Notes under the pieces: model-generated
The model's database searches: none
The model's input: only the letters and a program-made list of their open reading frames with translations
Told to the model about the DNA's origin: nothing
Position numbers and translations under genes: made by a program
Source: Halichondria panicea
Lineage: Eukaryota > Porifera > Demospongiae > Suberitida > Halichondriidae
Assembly (NCBI RefSeq): GCF_963675165.1
Contig: NC_087390.1
Coordinates: 5,742,250-5,806,249, forward strand
Length of the DNA: 64,000 bases
Direction of reading: 5' to 3'
In this document: positions 58,349-64,000 of the stretch, in pieces
How positions within the stretch are numbered: the stretch's first letter is position 1
How the letters are laid out: each line of letters starts with the position of its first letter

Positions 58349-59878
58349 CCAGTATCCCATACTCAGAATGGAAGGAAGCCATTCACCTCAAGCAACAAGA
58401 CTCTCAACCCTCCGAACAACAAGATGAAAGTGATAAAGAAAGCGAAGAAGATGACAAAATCGAGGAGAAATCTATTAGGAGACGTTCTGGTCGGAAAACA
58501 TATCAAAATCAACTTCGTCAAAATGAAGTGCATCAAAAGGATCAAGCTGACACCGGAGAATCAAATAAAATCAGTGCTACAGATGAAGAGGTGTACGAGT
58601 CAGGTAGCTACGAGGATCAGTTGGAGGCAGTAATGAACGACTTAGATGATGACAGTTACAAGACTGCGTCAAAGAAGAGCTCAAAACTCGCCGCCCCACA
58701 GAGCAGCGGTAACAAGACACTGGGTAGAAATAGAGAAGGCACAACTGAAGTCGAGACTGTGGAGAATATTGGAGCTGGTCAAAGAGCTAACGGAAAGACC
58801 CACAAAAACTCGAAATTGGAACACGAATCACTTGCCACTAATGACTCTGAGGATCAATGCAGGTAACTGCTGGTATTGCATATTAATTACATGATCCTTA
58901 CCAATTACATAAGTCTTTATTTTTGCCCACACAAGTATGCGTAATTCAATTAATCTCCTGCATAATATTTACCGGAGATTTCTCTTTTTTCCCCTGAGGC
59001 TAGCTCGTTGCCTAGTGATAACTGGAGCCAGTACCAACAGACTCAACTGGAGTGGGCCCTCTCTCACTATCCAAAGTTCTCTGAGGATCGCTGGGAAAAT
59101 GTTTCTAAAGCTGTTCCTGGAAAATCAATGGTACGTACTCAAGGAGAAAATAAGCAAAGAGAGAATTCTATTTGAGCTTGAGAGTACATAACCTTAAAAT
59201 TGTTGTTGTGCTATTTTTGCATGTGTATGCTACTTTGTAATAATTATGATGTTGAGTTCTGGCAGCCACACAAAACAGAGCGTCAACAAATTTGCAAACA
59301 ATAATTGTGTTGTACAATGGAACAAAGTGTTAGCCATTATACAGAGGTGGCTTTTGTTGAGGTTTTTTTCTACACAAACTGTTCATTAGGGATAGGGACC
59401 TGGCCTCACAGTTGGCGTAGCCAGGATTTTGGGAAGGGCAGGGCTCAAATTGGTTTAGCATAGGCGCAGACTTTCATTGTAGTTTCTCTAAAAAAAGGTC
59501 ATCACTTTTCCTCAGCAAGCATGCGCACATCGGATAGCCCTGCCCACATTTCAATTACATGACATCATTCTAGTAACTATGCATGCAGTAGAGCAGAATA
59601 GATTGACAGATCACGGTAATTCAAGCTAAGTTGAAATTGATGGAGCACAAAAGGGGGGGGGGCTCTAGCCCCATCAGCCCCCCTCTGCCTACGCCACTGG
59701 GTGGGCCATTTAGAGTTGTTCTACTGTATTAGCCATGTGTACAGTTTTTTGAGCCAGTCTTATACAAATCTGTTTGATTACTATGTTGTATTGTTTCACT
59801 GTGCAGGATGAGTGTATCAAGAGATGTAAGGAGTTGTTCGAAGCTGTCAGGAAGAGAAAAGTAGACACTGGCAGATAG
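58349..59878 (+). pseudogene. DNAJC1 3' fragment E
   Basis: Counterparts of exons 6 (58349-58862), 7 (59004-59130) and 8 (59807-59878). Frame retained, same 24-codon deletion, no 5' exons. One substitution in the last exon (GATGAGTGTATCAAG) changes Val to Ile. Confidence 0.8.
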
Positions 59879-60169
59879 CTTAGTTCACAGCAAACACACT
59901 CTTATTCATAATTCCATAATTATTTTATTAGGCAAACAGATTTGTAATTTTTGTGTTGAATTCAGTGACACATAATTATCTCAAACCTCATAATTAAAAA
60001 TTGTCAATGTTAACAATTAGCAAAAATTTGGTCTACCTGCCCTGAATAAGTAGCAGTTAAGCCGCCCTCGAAAGTTACCTGTGATTGAATGCTGCAGCAG
60101 CTAGCTCAGATCAGAAGGACACTGGAGATATTCAAGAGTTGCATTTGTTCTGAGTCTGCACACTGCACC

Positions 60170-63100
60170 ATGGCCAGTTGGAGAGAGACCAGGTGCATAA
60201 AATATTGCAGAGAATTGCAGCTGCATTCTAGCTCAGTGTTTGTATAGCTATCAGTCTGATAATGCATGTGCATGTGTGAGTGATAGGTATAATTATTCAT
60301 AGCCTCATAAATTAACAATAGCTAAGTTTGTGTTTTTATACTGCAATTGCTCTTCAGACTACTTTTTCACATTGTATTTTTGAATTTAAAGTGCTGACAT
60401 TGCACAGGGGTGCAAGTGTGAGATTTTGAATGTCAATAGTATAGTAGATGAGCCCAACCTATTGGTCATACAAAACCACAAGTTGTAAAAATTGCTCATG
60501 CATGGGTAGGAATGCAACAGCTCACATCCTGTTACTCTCTAGAGATTCAGGCATGCATATCATATATCGCATGGGGAGGTCAGGTTTTTGTGTATGCATG
60601 GGGAAATTTCGTGGAGGTTAGCTTGCCCACGAAAATTATCCGCTATACATGTATAGAAATGGGGCAACGCCTAACTTGAGCCCTGAGCCTAACCATCCAT
60701 TAATTTTGCAGCATGCATAATTACGTCATGCTTCGATGTTATGCACCTATACTTACCCTTACATGAAATAATTAATTTCATGCATGTGCAATATCATTGC
60801 CTAACTCATGCACTACAGTAAATGTTAATTGATGTACTCCCTTTTCATTCTGCAGCTTTCTCATATTGCTACTCACTTCAGTGTGCATGACAATGCCCTC
60901 AAACTCATCAACGCAACCTGGTAAAACCCGCAAGTTGTTTTTGTAAACCTTAATTTGATGTGACTCTTGCATAGGGAACAATGTTTTGGCCTTTATATAC
61001 AGAGGGTGCCTTTGTTGAGAGGTTGTTTTTACACAAACTGTTCATTTGGGACCTGGCCGTTATATAGCAACTGGCCTTTATTCGGAGGTGGTTGTTAACA
61101 GAGGTTCCACTGCATGCATGTATATTAATTAAAAGGTCACTATAAATTATACTTTGGACCCGCATGCACAGTTAAAAGCCTTTTTTTAAGACAGAATTAA
61201 TGTCCACACTGACAGTGACTTGCCTCATGCCCGCAGCCACTACAAGCATATATAGCTTCAATCCTTCACAGATTTTTATCCTTCGAATTGAAGGTGGGCG
61301 TGGGGACGAGGCTATCATTTACATGTGCACTAGCTGATTCACAAACTGCAATAATTTATAGGTACAAAACTGTAGTATAGATATGTATGGTCCAATTGCA
61401 GTTCCTCTTCCTGGACTACTTTGTGAGGTGACGGGTGAGATCCCCTTCGCTGTCTGCGAACCAACAATATTTCCAGACCCAGTTTGTCATGCAGTCTACC
61501 GATATAATGGGATAACATTGATACCATCAGTAAGATAAACATGTATATCCTTCACGCATGCATGTATGTTTGCATGTATATTGGCCGGTGCCTAAATTCA
61601 TTTTGTGTCTAACCAAAATTTATTTTTTTCAGCACTTATCTTGTCACTCGGGAGAACACTGTGTTCCATATACTAATAACTGTATACTGGAATTGGTTTC
61701 TCCTTTCGAGGACGAGGACGGAAATTTAGAGTATTCTTGTTGCTGCAATGCCACATTGTGCAATCAAGAAAGAACAGATGAGGATGAACCTAGAATTATT
61801 TTCCCCATCCCTAATGAACCAATTACAACAACAACAACTACAACCGTTACCGTGACGATGGTACAAGGTCTACCGGATGGCACCATTACTGCAATAGTGG
61901 TTACTCTTGCAATTATCGCCCTAGTCGTAGTAATGTTTGCTATCGGTGTCATATGTTGCTGTTGGAAACGGTGCAGAAATGATGAATACCTAGTCACTAA
62001 TGACACTGGCAGACCGTATCCTACATACACAGGGAGTAGACCTAACCTGACAGGGCTGCTGTTGTCTGAAGCAGTACTCGGAGAAGGGAGCGATGGTGTT
62101 GTGTATGAGGGAACGTATCAAGAGAATAAGGTCGCCGTGAAGGTGAGTGAGTGACTATACTAATTATATGTACACAGTCGGTACGGGTGGTGCAGGGCTC
62201 AGATTATCGGAGCCATTTGCTATTTCTTGATTTATATATATATATATATAATATAGTAGTTATAGACTGAGTATAATTATGTTACATGTATGCACATAAT
62301 TAGAGGCTATAGTTATGTGCTATGTTTGTTAATGTCGTGCATTCTCTCTAATCATACCGTACCCTCGCATTAATAGGCTCGTACGCAGTCCTCTAATAAG
62401 CCTAAACTGCTTCAAGAAAAGGGTGGGCGTATTTTTGCGAGGGTATACAGTATATTGGCAATTTGGTATTTGAATGCGGCATCGAATAATTCCATAATTA
62501 CTGCAGGTTTTTCGGGAGAATTCCAGAGAGAGATTCTTCAGAGAGGTGGCAGTGTACACATCCTCCAGTGTCGACCACCAGAACATTCTCAAGTTCATCG
62601 GACACGATGAGAAAGAGATGAGACTGGTGGTTGCACTGCACACCCGGGGCTCTGTGTACACTGTCATCCAGAGGCAGGTGCTGACGTTAGCTGAATTCCA
62701 GCTCCTAGGAAAGTCAATATCATGTGGTGAGTACCGTATAGCGGATTATTTTGAGGGTATAAATTTTCGCAGAAATGCCTTTAGAAAGGTTTTCAGGGAT
62801 TTAGCATGCATGCAATAATAAATTCACGGTTATAAATGTTCGCGATATATACATGCTTAATCTGCGAAAACCACAAACATTAATTTTATACCCTCGAAAT
62901 ATACCCGCTATTGATATACGGTATATATCCTTTTGCCTGGCAATTTTCAAAACAGAATCCCCTTCAAGAAAGCTATATAATTATGTATAGCTGATATGAA
63001 AGTACACGGTAATTTTCTCAGCTATATCAAAGCGTATAACTCTATATATCTTTACTCTCTATTATAACTTTGGCTATAATTATATACACATGCATTACTG

Positions 63101-64000
63101 AGGATGTGAAGGTACGTATACTTTCGTAATTGTCTACTTATATATAGCGGGTAAATTTGGCGATTTGGTGAACAAGCTTAAGGTGAGGGTCACCAATGTT
63201 TCAGTTTGATACTTAGTCCCATGCAGAAGGTCATGGCAATCATGCTGCATGCATCGTCAAACCAACTACCTCATTCACTAAAATTAGTATTAGGCTCACA
63301 AATGTACCCGCTATATGTTATCTGGGAATTTCCTATAGCTTGCAATTGTCTCCGACGATTTCCTCAAAAGCCATTCTTTTGAAAATTTTCCTGAAATCTG
63401 AAGAAGCGAACTTATAAGGATATATAGGGTTCGATCCTTATAAAGTTCGTTTCTTCAAATGTTATTACCTGAAGTGCCGCTAAGACTCATACCACTAATA
63501 AACCACGATTCAGGAACCAATGACAGCCGGTACACCCATGTATGCCGCACCAGAGCTGATGAAAGTCAGGGTGAATAGTAGGACTGATGCTAAAGCTACT
63601 GATTCTTATTCCCTTGGTGTGGTTATATACGAGCTGTTAACCAGAACTCAACGAGATCAAGGTATGAATAAGTGTAATTTATGCGTTTAAGCAAGGAAAT
63701 AAGTTTATCGCATAAATAATAATTATAGCATTCTGCTTTCCGAGCCGCCACAACTTTTATGCTCACATATATTCTAGCACTATATACAAATATTATAGCT
63801 AGGCCCTAGTTTTGGCAGAAACACATCAAGTATAATTATATACATGCAATAATTATAGAGGTTATAGTACAACTTGATAGGTCGTTTATATTAGTGCAGC
63901 AACTTTGATGATGAATTGTACCCTCACCACTCACACACACACAGAGGAAGTGGAAGCGTACCGGCAACCGATGAGTGAGAAATTAGCTGGAATTCAACAG
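60170..64000 (+). pseudogene. TGF-beta/activin type II-like receptor, copy E, catalytic exon deleted
   Basis: Exons 60170-60192, 60856-60920, 61402-61529, 61633-62142, 62507-62726, then 63514-63661 and 63945 to the window end. Exon 6 is missing except its last ~15 bases. At 63094/63095 the intron sequence CATGCA joins TTACTGAGG, a 127-bp deletion relative to copy A (27147-27273). It removes the acceptor, the HGD catalytic loop and DFG. Joining exon 5 to exon 7 shifts the frame, with a stop about 20 codons later (~336 residues). Retaining intron 5 also stops early. The predicted product keeps signal peptide, ten-Cys ectodomain (GITLIPS variant), membrane helix (VICCCWKRC) and kinase N-lobe only. 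It is either a pseudogene or a kinase-less decoy. Confidence 0.83.

Overview
This is eukaryotic, metazoan genomic DNA. Genes are split into many small exons with GT-AG introns, and (CA)n tracts, minisatellites and small inverted-repeat elements are abundant. The gene content is a class IIa histone deacetylase, intronless MATH/BTB genes, an ER J-protein with a SANT domain, and TGF-beta-superfamily receptor kinases. Short AT-rich introns and recurrent elements with termini like TACCGTATAGCGGGTA suggest an early-branching animal, most likely a demosponge. That assignment is an inference and is not proven by the sequence.

Layout. (1) 1-12.6 kb, minus strand: a class IIa HDAC gene (HDAC4/5/7/9 type). 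Fifteen exons can be joined with consistent splice phases, and the last coding exons lie off the left edge. Its ~4.1-kb intron between 7577 and 11699 holds two intronless MATH/BTB genes, also on the minus strand (8215-9135 and 9777-10748), made by local duplication. (2) 12.7-19.3 kb: intergenic DNA with a 68-bp satellite of 20.6 units (13163-14563), a dispersed 74-bp minisatellite and a 25-bp minisatellite. (3) 19358-23938, plus strand: a complete eight-exon DNAJC1-like gene (signal peptide, J domain, transmembrane segment, acidic linker, SANT). (4) 22078 to the window end: five tandem units of ~8.5 kb (10.4 kb for the first). Each carries the last three DNAJC1 exons followed by a ten-exon, ~520-residue single-pass receptor Ser/Thr kinase resembling activin/TGF-beta type II receptors. 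The array runs off the right edge.

The array is the main discovery. Only the first unit is attached to a full DNAJC1 gene. Units B-E carry orphan 3' DNAJC1 exon fragments because one duplication endpoint lies in DNAJC1 intron 5. The receptor copies differ in ways that matter. Copy A has a nonsense codon in the kinase C-lobe. Copies B, C and D are open throughout. Copy E has lost the exon with the catalytic loop and DFG motif, leaving ectodomain, membrane segment and kinase N-lobe (a decoy-like architecture). Variants are shared between copies in a mosaic way that suggests gene conversion or unequal exchange.

Other notable points: Asn replaces a predicted zinc-ligand Asp in the HDAC; minisatellites span three exon-intron junctions in two genes; and many 3' splice sites are formed by a (CA)n tract ending in CAG. 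Exon boundaries were set by eye from splice consensus and phase, without transcripts.
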